A stretch of 64,000 bases of DNA from Pseudoselenomonas ruminantium (GTDB taxonomy: Bacteria > Bacillota > Negativicutes > Selenomonadales > Selenomonadaceae): NCBI RefSeq assembly GCF_900104055.1, contig NZ_FNJQ01000005.1, positions 70,941 to 134,940 on the forward strand. Reading direction: 5' to 3'. Every line of letters begins with the position of its first letter. Within the stretch, counting starts at the first letter, position 1. The notes beneath the pieces are model-generated. The model ran no database searches. It was not told the DNA's origin and saw only the letters and a list, made by a program, of their open reading frames with translations. The position numbers and the translations under genes are program-made. Below, in pieces: positions 51,443 to 60,169 of the stretch.

Positions 51443-52537
51443 TCAAACCAATTCCTTAATCGCCGCCACGATATAGTCCATATCCTCATCCTTCAGCCAG
51501 GCACTCATAGGCAGGCTGATTACGTGTTCTGACACGTATTCGGCGTTGGGAATCTCGCCTACATGGCTCATGTTTTCAAAAATGGGCTGCTTGTTCAAGG
51601 GAATGGGGTAATGCACCGCCGTGGGAATGCCTTTTTCCTTGAGCTTGGCCTGCAGTTCATCCCGATTTTCCACCACGATAGTGTACTGAGCGTAGACGCA
51701 GGTGTTGCCGTCTTTGATTTGCGGCGTTTTTACGCCCGGAATATCCTTCAGCAGGCTGGTGTAGCGTTTGCCGATTGTTTCCCGGCGCTTGATTTCTTCG
51801 TCGAATTTGCTCATCTTCGCCAAAAGAACTGCGGCCTGCATGGTATCCAAGCGGCTGTTCAAGCCCATACGGATATGGTGGTAGCGTCTATCCTGGCCAT
51901 GGCGGTGAATCTGATCCATGGCTTTGGCCAACTCTTCATCGTTGGTAAAGATTGCCCCGCCATCCCCATAACAGCCCAGCGGCTTGGTGGGGAAGAAGCT
52001 GGTGCAGCCAATGGTGCTGAGATTGCAGGAGCGCTTGCCCTTGTAGGTAGCACCGAAACTCTGCGCACCATCTTCGATTACGACAATGCCATGCTTTTCT
52101 GCAATGGCATTGATTTCATCAAAATCGGCGCACTGACCATAGAGGCTGACCGGGATAATGGCCTTGGTCTTGTCCGTGATGGCCTCTTCAATCTTTGCCG
52201 GGGCAATATTGTAGCTTACCGGATCAATATCCACAAATACCGGCGTTGCCCCAACCTGGGCAATAACTTCGCCGGTAGCGATATAGGTAAAAGCCGTAGT
52301 AATAACCTCATCCCCCGGCCCAATATTCAAGGCCATCAGGGCAATCTGCAAAGCATCCGTGCCGCTGGCACAGGTGATGCAGTATTTTGCGCCTGTATAA
52401 TCTGCAAGCTTACTTTCCAGCTCTTTGACCTCCGGGCCGAGGATAAACTTCCCCGAAGCCAATACATCAGAAAGTCTCTTATCCAGTTCATCTTTAATGG
52501 AAGCCTGCTGGGCTGCCATGTCTACAAAGGGAATCAT
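51443..52537 (-). CDS. wbpE: DegT-family aminotransferase, WbpE/WlbC type
   Basis: The product has about 364 residues. MIPFVDMAAQQASIKDELD opens it; CASGTDALQIALMAL binds the cofactor phosphate, VVIEDGAQSFGATY contains the PLP-ring Asp, and TSFFPTKPLGCYGDGG the Schiff-base Lys. WbpE transaminates the 3-keto-uronic acid to give UDP-GlcNAc(3NH2)A. ATG at 52537 with GAGGTG 7 bases upstream is preferred to the GTG overlapping that site. Genes for WbpD, WbpB and WbpA follow directly upstream in the same direction. Confidence 0.9.
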   Translation of the reverse strand: MIPFVDMAAQQASIKDELDKRLSDVLASGKFILGPEVKELESKLADYTGAKYCITCASGTDALQIALMALNIGPGDEVITTAFTYIATGEVIAQVGATPVFVDIDPVSYNIAPAKIEEAITDKTKAIIPVSLYGQCADFDEINAIAEKHGIVVIEDGAQSFGATYKGKRSCNLSTIGCTSFFPTKPLGCYGDGGAIFTNDEELAKAMDQIHRHGQDRRYHHIRMGLNSRLDTMQAAVLLAKMSKFDEEIKRRETIGKRYTSLLKDIPGVKTPQIKDGNTCVYAQYTIVVENRDELQAKLKEKGIPTAVHYPIPLNKQPIFENMSHVGEIPNAEYVSEHVISLPMSAWLKDEDMDYIVAAIKELV

Positions 52538-52549
52538 CTTTTGCACCTC

Positions 52550-53122
52550 TTATTGTTCATTCAATTTCACATGCACGCCGCAACGGTCGCAATGGAGTTC
52601 TTCGGCATTTTCGTCCACAATGGTATCGCCGCAAGCGCACATATAGCCTTTGATTCTGGCCGGATTGCCATAGACCATGGCATAATCCGGCACATCCTTG
52701 GTCACCGTCGAACCTGCCCCGACAAAGGCATTTTTGCCTAAGGTCGTACCGCAAACGATCGTGGCATTTGCGCCAATGCTTGCTCCGCGCTTTACAATTG
52801 TGTCTGCGTAATCCTTGGAGGTATTGCGGGGATATTCACAACGCGGCGTCCGCACATTGGTAAATACCATGCTTGGGCCACAGAATACATAATCTTCCAG
52901 CTGCACCCCCTCGTACACGCTGACATTGTTTTGAATCTTGACCTTATTGCCGATCTTTACATCATTGGCCACAAAGACATTCTGCCCCAGGTTGCAGCCC
53001 TCGCCGATTTCCGCCCCGCCCATTACATGGGAGAAATGCCAGATATGGGTTCCCTTGCCAATTTTTGCGCCATTATCGACTACCGCCGTTTCATGGGCGA
53101 AATATTCTTTTTCCTGTGCCAT
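52550..53122 (-). CDS. wbpD: WbpD-type N-acetyltransferase (left-handed beta-helix)
   Basis: The 190-residue hexapeptide-repeat protein has FAHETAVVDNGAKIGKGTHIWHF and repeated I-G-x-x turns, with NVFVANDVKIG, FCGPSMVFTNV and VKRGASIGANATIVCG. It ends in a zinc-ribbon-like CACGDTI...CDRCG. WbpD/WlbB acetylates the 3-amino group to form UDP-GlcNAc3NAcA. ATG at 53122 has AAGGAG 6 bases upstream; a longer frame runs into wbpB. Confidence 0.92.
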   Translation of the reverse strand: MAQEKEYFAHETAVVDNGAKIGKGTHIWHFSHVMGGAEIGEGCNLGQNVFVANDVKIGNKVKIQNNVSVYEGVQLEDYVFCGPSMVFTNVRTPRCEYPRNTSKDYADTIVKRGASIGANATIVCGTTLGKNAFVGAGSTVTKDVPDYAMVYGNPARIKGYMCACGDTIVDENAEELHCDRCGVHVKLNEQ

Positions 53123-53132
53123 AACAATCTCC

Positions 53133-54212
53133 TTACTTATCGAATCTGCCAGTAAAGTCCGTAGAAGCCACATCCACCAGTGGCAGTTTTACCGGCTGAC
53201 CAGTGGCGGCAGATTTATAAATAGCCAGAATCATCTCCACCGCATTGCGGCCAGCTTCCGCATCCACATAGGGAGCGCGGTCATTCTGGATGGCATCCAT
53301 CATATCGGCAAACAGGCTGGTATGGCCGTTGCCGTAGACATTGCTGGTGGCTTCCTCCAAGCCCTTATTGGCCTGGTCAGCTTCCGTCTCATCGGCAAAA
53401 TCCCAAACATCGATGTTATTGGTAGACTTGCCGCCCAATTTTACCGTGCCGGTTTCACCGAAAAGGTACAGGGTTTCTTCCAAGTTCTGCGGGTAGACAT
53501 TCGTAGTACCCTCAATCGTGCCGATAGCCCCGTTTTTGAAGGTCACTACCGCCATGCCCAAGTCCTCACATTCCAGATAATCATGGAATTGCTGACGAGT
53601 CTGGGCGTAGATGGTATCCACTTCGCCGCCAAGCATCCAGCGGAACAGGTCAATGCCATGAATGCACTGATTCATCAGAGCACCACCATCCTGTGCCCAG
53701 GTGCCGCGCCATTTGGCCTGATCATAATAGCCATGATTGCGATTCCAACGCACATGGATGGAACCATGGGAAAGCTTGCCAAAGCGGCCGCCTTCCACAG
53801 CCTGCCGCATTTTCTGCACGGCCACATTGAAGCGGTTCTGATGGCAGGCCGCTACCTTGACATTCTTCTCCTTACTGCGACGGACGATTCCATCCGCATC
53901 GGCCATGCTCATGGCCATGGGCTTTTCGATGATCACATGGATGCCATTATCGATGCAGTACAGGGCAGTCTCCGCATGCTTGCCAGATTCCGTGGCAATG
54001 CTGACAAAGTCTGGCTTAACCGCCATAAGCATTTCCTTGTAATCCGTAAAGCGGGCAATGCTGCTATCTTTCTCCAGACCATGCTTGGCCAGCAGTGCCT
54101 CCATCTTTTCCGGCACGATATCACAGACTGCCACAATCTCTAACTGATTATTCACAGCTGCCTTGATATGATTTATAGCAATACGGCCACAGCCGATTAA
54201 TGCATATTTCAT
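53133..54212 (-). CDS. wbpB: UDP-GlcNAcA 3-dehydrogenase, Gfo/Idh/MocA family
   Basis: The 359-residue oxidoreductase starts KYALIGCGRIAINHIKAA (NAD site). VIIEKPMAMSMADAD contains the EKP motif, CHQNRFNVAVQKMR is the WbpB-specific stretch, and GALMNQCIHGIDLFRWMLG the catalytic His region. It oxidises C3 of UDP-GlcNAc uronic acid. GGGGGAG precedes ATG. It lies between wbpA and wbpD in a compact cassette. Confidence 0.92.
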   Translation of the reverse strand: MKYALIGCGRIAINHIKAAVNNQLEIVAVCDIVPEKMEALLAKHGLEKDSSIARFTDYKEMLMAVKPDFVSIATESGKHAETALYCIDNGIHVIIEKPMAMSMADADGIVRRSKEKNVKVAACHQNRFNVAVQKMRQAVEGGRFGKLSHGSIHVRWNRNHGYYDQAKWRGTWAQDGGALMNQCIHGIDLFRWMLGGEVDTIYAQTRQQFHDYLECEDLGMAVVTFKNGAIGTIEGTTNVYPQNLEETLYLFGETGTVKLGGKSTNNIDVWDFADETEADQANKGLEEATSNVYGNGHTSLFADMMDAIQNDRAPYVDAEAGRNAVEMILAIYKSAATGQPVKLPLVDVASTDFTGRFDK

Positions 54213-54226
54213 GTTCTACTCCCCCA

Positions 54227-55555
54227 TTACAACCGCCAGTAGCGCATTCCCGACGCATCCAATTCATCTCTGCGGTAAAGGCTCTTTACGTCAATCAGCA
54301 CCTTTTCGCTGTCAGCCAGTTCCGGCTTGAAGAGCTTTTTGAGCTGCATCATGGACATGCTGCGGTATTCCTTATGCCCCACCGCGACAATCACACAGTC
54401 AGCCAGAGGAAGGTCCTCACTAGCGACCAAATCCACGTCATAGGCAGCCTTGGCTACTGCTGCATCTGCCCAAGGGTCAGCCACCACTGGTTCAATCTCA
54501 AATTCCTGTAAGCGGCTGATGATATCCGCTACCTTGCTGTTGCGGGTATCCGGACAGTTTTCCTTGAAGGTAATCCCCAGAATCAGCACCGTGGCTTTTT
54601 TCGGAGCCATGCCTGCTTCAATCATCTGCTTGATGGCTGCATCTGCCACAAAAGCGCCCATGCTGTCATTGACCTTGCGCCCGTTCAGGATAATCTGGCT
54701 GTGATAGCCCATTTTTTCTGCCGCATTGGTCAGATAATAAGGGTCCACACCGATGCAATGGCCGCCAACCAAACCAGGACGGAACCCCAAAGCATTCCAC
54801 TTGGTATTCATGCCGTCAATGACTTCCGCTGTATCAATATGCATCCTGTCACACATCATGGCCACTTCATTGACGAAAGCTATATTTATGTCACGCTGAC
54901 TATTTTCTACCACCTTGACTGCCTCCGCCGTCCTGATGGTGGATACGGGATGCGTTCCGGCCTTGATGACAATGTCGTAAACCTTTTTGATTTCCCGGGC
55001 CGTTTCCTCATCCATACCAGATACCACCTTGACCACAGAAGTCAACGTATGCACTCTGTCACCAGGGTTGATGCGCTCCGGCGAATAGCCAATCTTCCAG
55101 TCCACACCACATTTCAATCCGGAATACTGTTCAATCAAGGGCACACAGATATCTTCCGTAACACCGGGATAAACTGTTGACTCAAAGACCACAATAGTGC
55201 CGGGGGAGAGATTTTCCCCGACGGTGCGGGCAGCCCCTTCGATGGGCCGCAAATCCGGAGTGGTATCCGCGTTGACCGGCGTAGGCACAGCCACAATGAT
55301 AAAACGCGCGTCCTGCAGGCGGGCTGCATCAGCAGTGAACTCCACAGTCGTCTGGGCAATGGCTTCCCCCACTTCATTCGTGGCATCTATACCATTTTGG
55401 TATTCTGCAATGCGCTTCTCATTGATATCAAAACCGATAACCTGCACATGTTTGGCAAACTCCACCGCAATGGGCATTCCAACATAACCTAATCCTACTA
55501 AAGCCAATTTTGCCTGGCCGGCAATAAGTTCTGCATAAATTATATTAAAATTCAT
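54227..55555 (-). CDS. wbpA: UDP-N-acetylglucosamine 6-dehydrogenase
   Basis: The 442-residue nucleotide-sugar dehydrogenase has LALVGLGYVGMPIAVEFAKH, GFDINEKRI, YSPERINPGDRVH, GGHCIGVDPYYLT (catalytic Cys) and LGITFKENCPDTRNSKV. It oxidises UDP-GlcNAc to UDP-GlcNAcA, the first step of the WbpA-B-E-D pathway. The order wbpA, wbpB, wbpD, wbpE in transcription gives a complete set for UDP-2,3-diacetamido-glucuronic acid. WbpI (2-epimerase, manno form) is absent. Confidence 0.9.
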   Translation of the reverse strand: MNFNIIYAELIAGQAKLALVGLGYVGMPIAVEFAKHVQVIGFDINEKRIAEYQNGIDATNEVGEAIAQTTVEFTADAARLQDARFIIVAVPTPVNADTTPDLRPIEGAARTVGENLSPGTIVVFESTVYPGVTEDICVPLIEQYSGLKCGVDWKIGYSPERINPGDRVHTLTSVVKVVSGMDEETAREIKKVYDIVIKAGTHPVSTIRTAEAVKVVENSQRDINIAFVNEVAMMCDRMHIDTAEVIDGMNTKWNALGFRPGLVGGHCIGVDPYYLTNAAEKMGYHSQIILNGRKVNDSMGAFVADAAIKQMIEAGMAPKKATVLILGITFKENCPDTRNSKVADIISRLQEFEIEPVVADPWADAAVAKAAYDVDLVASEDLPLADCVIVAVGHKEYRSMSMMQLKKLFKPELADSEKVLIDVKSLYRRDELDASGMRYWRL

Positions 55556-55611
55556 TAAAAACTCACTACTCCTAAACTTACTAGAAAAATCTTATACATT
55601 TTATTCATCAC

Positions 55612-56742
55612 CTAAGAATAGATATAATCCACCACGGGCTTTATAACCACAGAACTATCTACGTGATTTACTGCGTATGCATGTATTGCCTTAGTCATCT
55701 CTACTTTATCGACATATTGATTTGACAAGTCATTATACCAACTAATGATTTTCTCCACATCAATTGGAGATGCATCATTTGCAAAATCCACATGATAATC
55801 ACATTTGTATTTTTCAAATACATCCGTTCTACATCCAGATACTATTGGTAAACCTTTCGCTAAGTATTCTCTCGATTTTAAGGAACTCGACCAATTAATA
55901 CCCGATTTATAGAGCGAAAGCGCATCTACCCCTAAATCTGCTTGATTATATATATCATCAAGCTCTTTTCCATGTTTAGAGCCGTAAACTATAACATAAT
56001 CAGATAAGCATAGCTTATCCACTATAGCTTCGTACTTATCAAGTTCTGGTCCATCTCCTACCATGTGAAAAATAACATTTTTCTTTGTTGATTTACAATA
56101 ATAATTATATAATCCGTATAATAATCTCTCTAATCCATGCTGCTTTTGCATATAGCCGACAAAAACTAAATGTAGTGTATTTACATCATATCTTGAAGGC
56201 ATAATCGGTTCAACATCTTTAGCATTGATGCCATTCATAATATTTATTGTTGGCACACCAAATATTTCCTTATCTAGTGAATAGGTTGTAAATCTATCAA
56301 TAAGTTTCTTATAAAACTTTCGATATATTCTATCTTTAAACATCAAAGGCTTCATTATCCAAGAATCAAAGGTATCTTTCTCATATGGATAAGTGAATAA
56401 TTCTATGATTATTTTACAATTCGGGAAATTTGAACGTAACATAGACAAAAACTCAATAAATTTTTTATCTGCTATTGTTCCTCTAATGTATATAAAATCC
56501 GGGGAATCCATATAACTAATGGCTTGAATATAGTCTCTAGGAAATGAAACATTTGGGACCCTCAACATTATTTTATCTATAATTCCTCTATGATAGTTTT
56601 TAGGTTCAGTAATGGTTATAAAATTCGTTTCAAAATAATTATTTAAAACATCTACTTGTCTTTGCATTTTTTTTACAACACCAAGAGAACCTTTTTCTAA
56701 ATCTTTTTGGGAGCCACAAAAAATATAGTATCCTTTTTTCAT
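55612..56742 (-). CDS. GT4-family glycosyltransferase
   Basis: A roughly 376-residue GT-B protein. The N-lobe has FCGSQKDLEKGSLGVVKKM; the C-lobe has LHLVFVGYMQKQHGLERLLYG, FHMVGDGPELDKYE, DLGVDALSLYKSG and LKSREYLAKGLPIVSG, the donor-binding Glu region. It is AT-rich. ATG at 56742 lies 12 bases after GGAGG and a TTG lies 3 codons earlier, so the start is slightly uncertain. It likely adds one residue to the O-unit. Confidence 0.8.
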   Translation of the reverse strand: MKKGYYIFCGSQKDLEKGSLGVVKKMQRQVDVLNNYFETNFITITEPKNYHRGIIDKIMLRVPNVSFPRDYIQAISYMDSPDFIYIRGTIADKKFIEFLSMLRSNFPNCKIIIELFTYPYEKDTFDSWIMKPLMFKDRIYRKFYKKLIDRFTTYSLDKEIFGVPTINIMNGINAKDVEPIMPSRYDVNTLHLVFVGYMQKQHGLERLLYGLYNYYCKSTKKNVIFHMVGDGPELDKYEAIVDKLCLSDYVIVYGSKHGKELDDIYNQADLGVDALSLYKSGINWSSSLKSREYLAKGLPIVSGCRTDVFEKYKCDYHVDFANDASPIDVEKIISWYNDLSNQYVDKVEMTKAIHAYAVNHVDSSVVIKPVVDYIYS

Positions 56743-57204
56743 GAATATCAATTACCTCCATCGCAACATATAGAAAGACATACAAATTAAATTATTTTCC
56801 TTGTATCTCTAGCAAATAAACACTCTCCATTTCTAGTATATGGTTTGATTTACAATCTAGTTTTCAGATTTGTATGGTGTCCTATATTTAGAAATAGATT
56901 TAAAGCATAAGGAATACAATTATAAAAAAAATATATTCGGATAATCTTATTAAACTTGATGTGGGAAGCCTAAAGAAACTTATATGTCAAAATCCACTAC
57001 CAAAGGAATTAACTAGACACCGTTTGAAGAATGATAACCACGCGAATGGAAACCCTACTAGATTCAATATTGTTGTCTATCGTCAGTAATCGATGCAAAA
57101 TTTGTTGTCGTCAAAGAGGATATAATCGATGTATTCGAATGTCCTCCGCCGCTCATCCGATTATACATATGAATGGAGAATCTGTATCAGATTTAAACGT
57201 TATA
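56743..57204. other. AT-rich spacer without a recognised gene
   Basis: About 460 bases between two minus-strand genes. Short open frames occur on both strands, including one of 99 codons at 57031-57330 that runs into the DUF4422 gene, but none has a ribosome-binding site plus a known protein pattern. It may hold decayed insertion-sequence or GT material; nothing can be named. Confidence 0.5.
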
Positions 57205-57996
57205 TTAAACCTTTTTCAAAAATTTTCGCTTTATAAAATTACCGCCTTTTTTTATCCAATTTTGCGACTCCATAAAAGATACATTCTGTTCTACATATTC
57301 AATATTATTATGCTCCAACCAAACATCTAACAACAGTTCTGATATAAAACCAAAGATTCTTGCTTCGTACTTACTATAGTTACTAATATCAATACGAGAT
57401 TCTAACTCAAATAAAATTGAGAATAACCAGTTACAATATGCATTATACACATCTTTACGCATAACAAACATATTAAACATATGCGCCCATGTACGATTCA
57501 TAATTTTATCGTAATCGGATAAATATTCTGGATATCTATCTATTATAATTTTCCGTGTTTCAATTAGGCCTTCGCTATGATGCGCATGGATATAATGCGT
57601 ATAATTACTTTCTATATAATACCTCCGCTTACGAGGAACAACAACCGCATGATTAGTAAGAATCCTCTTCCAATCCGAATAAGATAAAATCTGCTCTCTT
57701 TTTCCCTCTTGTGAATACTTTTCTTTACATGTAAATAATCTACGATAATGAACTAATCCAATATAATCTGCTTGCATATTTTTCCAAGCCCAATACATTC
57801 CTGTAAGTTCGCAGTAATTTGGATTTTTTTCTGCAATATTATCCCCTGTTCCATCCGTTAAACATGTTTCCGAAACCATACCTTCTTTTTCTAAACCACG
57901 TGCTTTTTCCCCAACATACATTGGATAATATACCTCATCTTTGGGAAGCCAGTAATCTTTATGCGTTACAATCATAATTTGAATATTAAAACTCAT
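57205..57996 (-). CDS. DUF4422 capsular-polysaccharide glycosyltransferase-like protein
   Basis: The 263-residue protein matches the DUF4422 family: IQIMIVTHKDYWLPKDEVYYPMYVG at the N-terminus (read in part), NYCELTGMYWAWKN, DYIGLVHYRRLF, and the later NMFVMRKDVYNAYCNWLF. These domains are found in capsule and O-antigen clusters and are regarded as glycosyltransferases. GAGGAG lies 13 bases before the ATG. Neighbouring glf suggests galactofuranose transfer as one option, which is inference. Confidence 0.85.
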   Translation of the reverse strand: MSFNIQIMIVTHKDYWLPKDEVYYPMYVGEKARGLEKEGMVSETCLTDGTGDNIAEKNPNYCELTGMYWAWKNMQADYIGLVHYRRLFTCKEKYSQEGKREQILSYSDWKRILTNHAVVVPRKRRYYIESNYTHYIHAHHSEGLIETRKIIIDRYPEYLSDYDKIMNRTWAHMFNMFVMRKDVYNAYCNWLFSILFELESRIDISNYSKYEARIFGFISELLLDVWLEHNNIEYVEQNVSFMESQNWIKKGGNFIKRKFLKKV

Positions 57997-58061
57997 ATAA
58001 TACTTTTTGTCTCCTCACATAATCTTTTGTAACATATTGAACTAATCATCATAATCCCCAA

Positions 58062-59156
58062 TTAATGTAATTCTCTACATGCACACTCTAGGGCACTTTT
58101 TATAACATCATCCATATCATAATATTTATATTCAGCTAGACGTCCACCGAAAATTACTTTTTCTTCCTTGGCGGCCAGTTCTGCATACTGCTGATACAAT
58201 CTCTGATTTCGTTCATTATTCACCGGATAGTAAGCTTCCTCACCGGGATGCCAATCTGTCGGATATTCCTTCGTTACATATGTAATGGGCTGCATGCCGA
58301 ATTCGAAATGCTTATGCTCAATCACGCGGGTATAGGGAACTTCCCGTTCTGTGTAATTCATAACCGCTACGCCCTGATGATTAACTTCTTCCAATCGTTC
58401 CGTCGCAAAACGCAGACCACGATATTCCAACTGCCCCAATTTATATGCAAAATACGCATCCACAGGGCCGGTATAAACCACTTTCTGGGCAATCCCTTCG
58501 AATTCCGCACGGGAATCGTTATAGTCTACACCGGTACGCACGTCAATCTCATCCAGCAGAGCACTAATCAGCTTGTTATACCCCCCCATGGGAATGCCCT
58601 GATAACGATCATTGAAATAATTATTGTCAAAGGTATAACGTACCGGCAAACGCTTGATAATGAACGCAGGTAGTTCCGTACAGTTGCAGCCCCACTGTTT
58701 CTCTGTATAACCCTTAATCAGTTTCGTATAGATATCTGTACCCACAAGCGATATCGCCTGTTCTTCCAAATTCTGAGGCTCACCCTTGATTGCCGTGCGC
58801 TGCTCCAAAATCTTGGCCGCAGCCTCAGCCGGAGTCACAATCCCCCAAAGCTTGGCAAAGGTATTCATATTAAACGGAAGGTTGTAGAGTTCCCCCTTAT
58901 AATTGGCCACTGGCGAATTCACATAGTTGTTGAACTCCACAAACTGATTCACATATTCCCAAACATCTTTATAGGACGTATGGAAAATATGTGCACCATA
59001 CTTGTGTACATTGATGCCATCCATTTCCTCGCAGTAAATATTGCCACCAACATGGTCACGACGCTCAATCACTAGCACAGATTTTCCCGCTTTTTTCGCT
59101 TCATGAGCAAATACAGCACCAAACAAGCCACTACCTATAATTAAATAATCACGCAT
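58062..59156 (-). CDS. glf: UDP-galactopyranose mutase
   Basis: The 364-residue flavoenzyme begins DYLIIGSGLFGAVFAHEAKKAG, with HVGGNIYCEEMDGINVHKYGAHIFHT in part, EKQWGCNCTELP, and the C-terminal FGGRLAEYKYYDMDDVIKSAL. This is close to standard bacterial Glf. It interconverts UDP-galactopyranose and UDP-galactofuranose. GGAGGG lies before ATG. A 13-bp hairpin sits between it and the upstream GT2 gene. Confidence 0.93.
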   Translation of the reverse strand: MRDYLIIGSGLFGAVFAHEAKKAGKSVLVIERRDHVGGNIYCEEMDGINVHKYGAHIFHTSYKDVWEYVNQFVEFNNYVNSPVANYKGELYNLPFNMNTFAKLWGIVTPAEAAAKILEQRTAIKGEPQNLEEQAISLVGTDIYTKLIKGYTEKQWGCNCTELPAFIIKRLPVRYTFDNNYFNDRYQGIPMGGYNKLISALLDEIDVRTGVDYNDSRAEFEGIAQKVVYTGPVDAYFAYKLGQLEYRGLRFATERLEEVNHQGVAVMNYTEREVPYTRVIEHKHFEFGMQPITYVTKEYPTDWHPGEEAYYPVNNERNQRLYQQYAELAAKEEKVIFGGRLAEYKYYDMDDVIKSALECACRELH

Positions 59157-59176
59157 AAATTTCCCTCCATATCAAC

Positions 59177-59208
59177 ATAATTAAAATGAACCATCTCATT
59201 TTAATTAT
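59177..59208. repeat. Perfect 13-bp inverted repeat upstream of glf
   Basis: ATAATTAAAATGA (59177-59189), six bases, TCATTTTAATTAT (59196-59208). It is AT-only except for one GC pair and has no T-tract, so it may be a regulatory or mRNA-stability element rather than a strong terminator. Confidence 0.7.
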
Positions 59209-59260
59209 ACTGTCCAACCTTCATATAATAATCTTATTCAAGCAATTCACCACACTAAAA

Positions 59261-60169
59261 TCATTTATTATGGAGGAAATTAAGCATTTTCTCATACTTT
59301 TCAGTTCCAATTCCAAACATTAATTTAAAAATCATAAATATTCGTGTATATTGATGTCTTACTAATCTATTGAACATTGCATAAACAAGTCCTAAATAAA
59401 CGGAAGGAATACACGTTTTGTGATAATTAAATGTAAACCTTATTCTATTTCTTATAAGAAAATAATCCGATAACTCTGAAATGGTATCTAATTTATAATT
59501 TCCTCCGCTAGTTGCACCTTCCTTATGATACACAATACTATCAATTGCACAATCTAACCTATATTTTCCTTTTGCCCTTTCAGCCCAATCTAATTCTTCA
59601 TAATATAAAAAATACTCTTCATTTAAATACCCTATATCTACTAAAAAATCTTTACTAATCATAGTAGATGCACCAATAACATAGTCAATTTTATTAATTT
59701 CGTCACTTCGTAAACAAGTACTATTTGTGCCTAGCCATTTATTATACTCCCCACCATAACCTTGTAATTTATTACGATCCCATTCATACAATAATTTTGA
59801 ACCACAAACTCCAATACTTTTGTCACTCATCATTTTCTCAACTAAATAACGCAACGAACTTTCTGTAACCAAAGTATCATTATTTAGGATCCAAAAATAT
59901 TCCACTTTTTCATATTCAAGTGCATACTTTAATCCAATGTTATTTCCACCAGCATATCCTTTGTTAACATCAGACCTGATAAACACAATCTTTCTATCAT
60001 GAATATTACTAATATAATTAGTTAATATTATACTTGATTGATCTGTACTAGCATTATCTATTAAAACAATCACAAAGTTGTCATAATTAATTTTTACAAT
60101 TGACTCTAAACACGCTATTGTGTCTTGTGGATTGTTAAAATTTAAAACAATAATCCCAACTTTTTTCAC
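59261..60169 (-). CDS. GT2-family glycosyltransferase, rhamnosyl/galactofuranosyl-transferase type
   Basis: The 302-residue product has VGIIVLNFNNPQDTIACLES, VLIDNASTDQSS, VNKGYAGGNNIGLKYAL, WILNNDTLV (DxD equivalent, N-D) and YLNEEYFLYYEELDWAERAK. This is the WbbL/GlfT-like group. Start GTG at 60169, with GGAAG upstream, overlaps the wzy stop. It probably transfers rhamnose, Galf or a similar sugar to the O-unit. Confidence 0.85.
   Translation of the reverse strand: MKKVGIIVLNFNNPQDTIACLESIVKINYDNFVIVLIDNASTDQSSIILTNYISNIHDRKIVFIRSDVNKGYAGGNNIGLKYALEYEKVEYFWILNNDTLVTESSLRYLVEKMMSDKSIGVCGSKLLYEWDRNKLQGYGGEYNKWLGTNSTCLRSDEINKIDYVIGASTMISKDFLVDIGYLNEEYFLYYEELDWAERAKGKYRLDCAIDSIVYHKEGATSGGNYKLDTISELSDYFLIRNRIRFTFNYHKTCIPSVYLGLVYAMFNRLVRHQYTRIFMIFKLMFGIGTEKYEKMLNFLHNK

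Noticed and set aside
57031..57330. 99-codon plus-strand frame
   Set aside because: Overlaps the DUF4422 gene and has no ribosome-binding site or known pattern.
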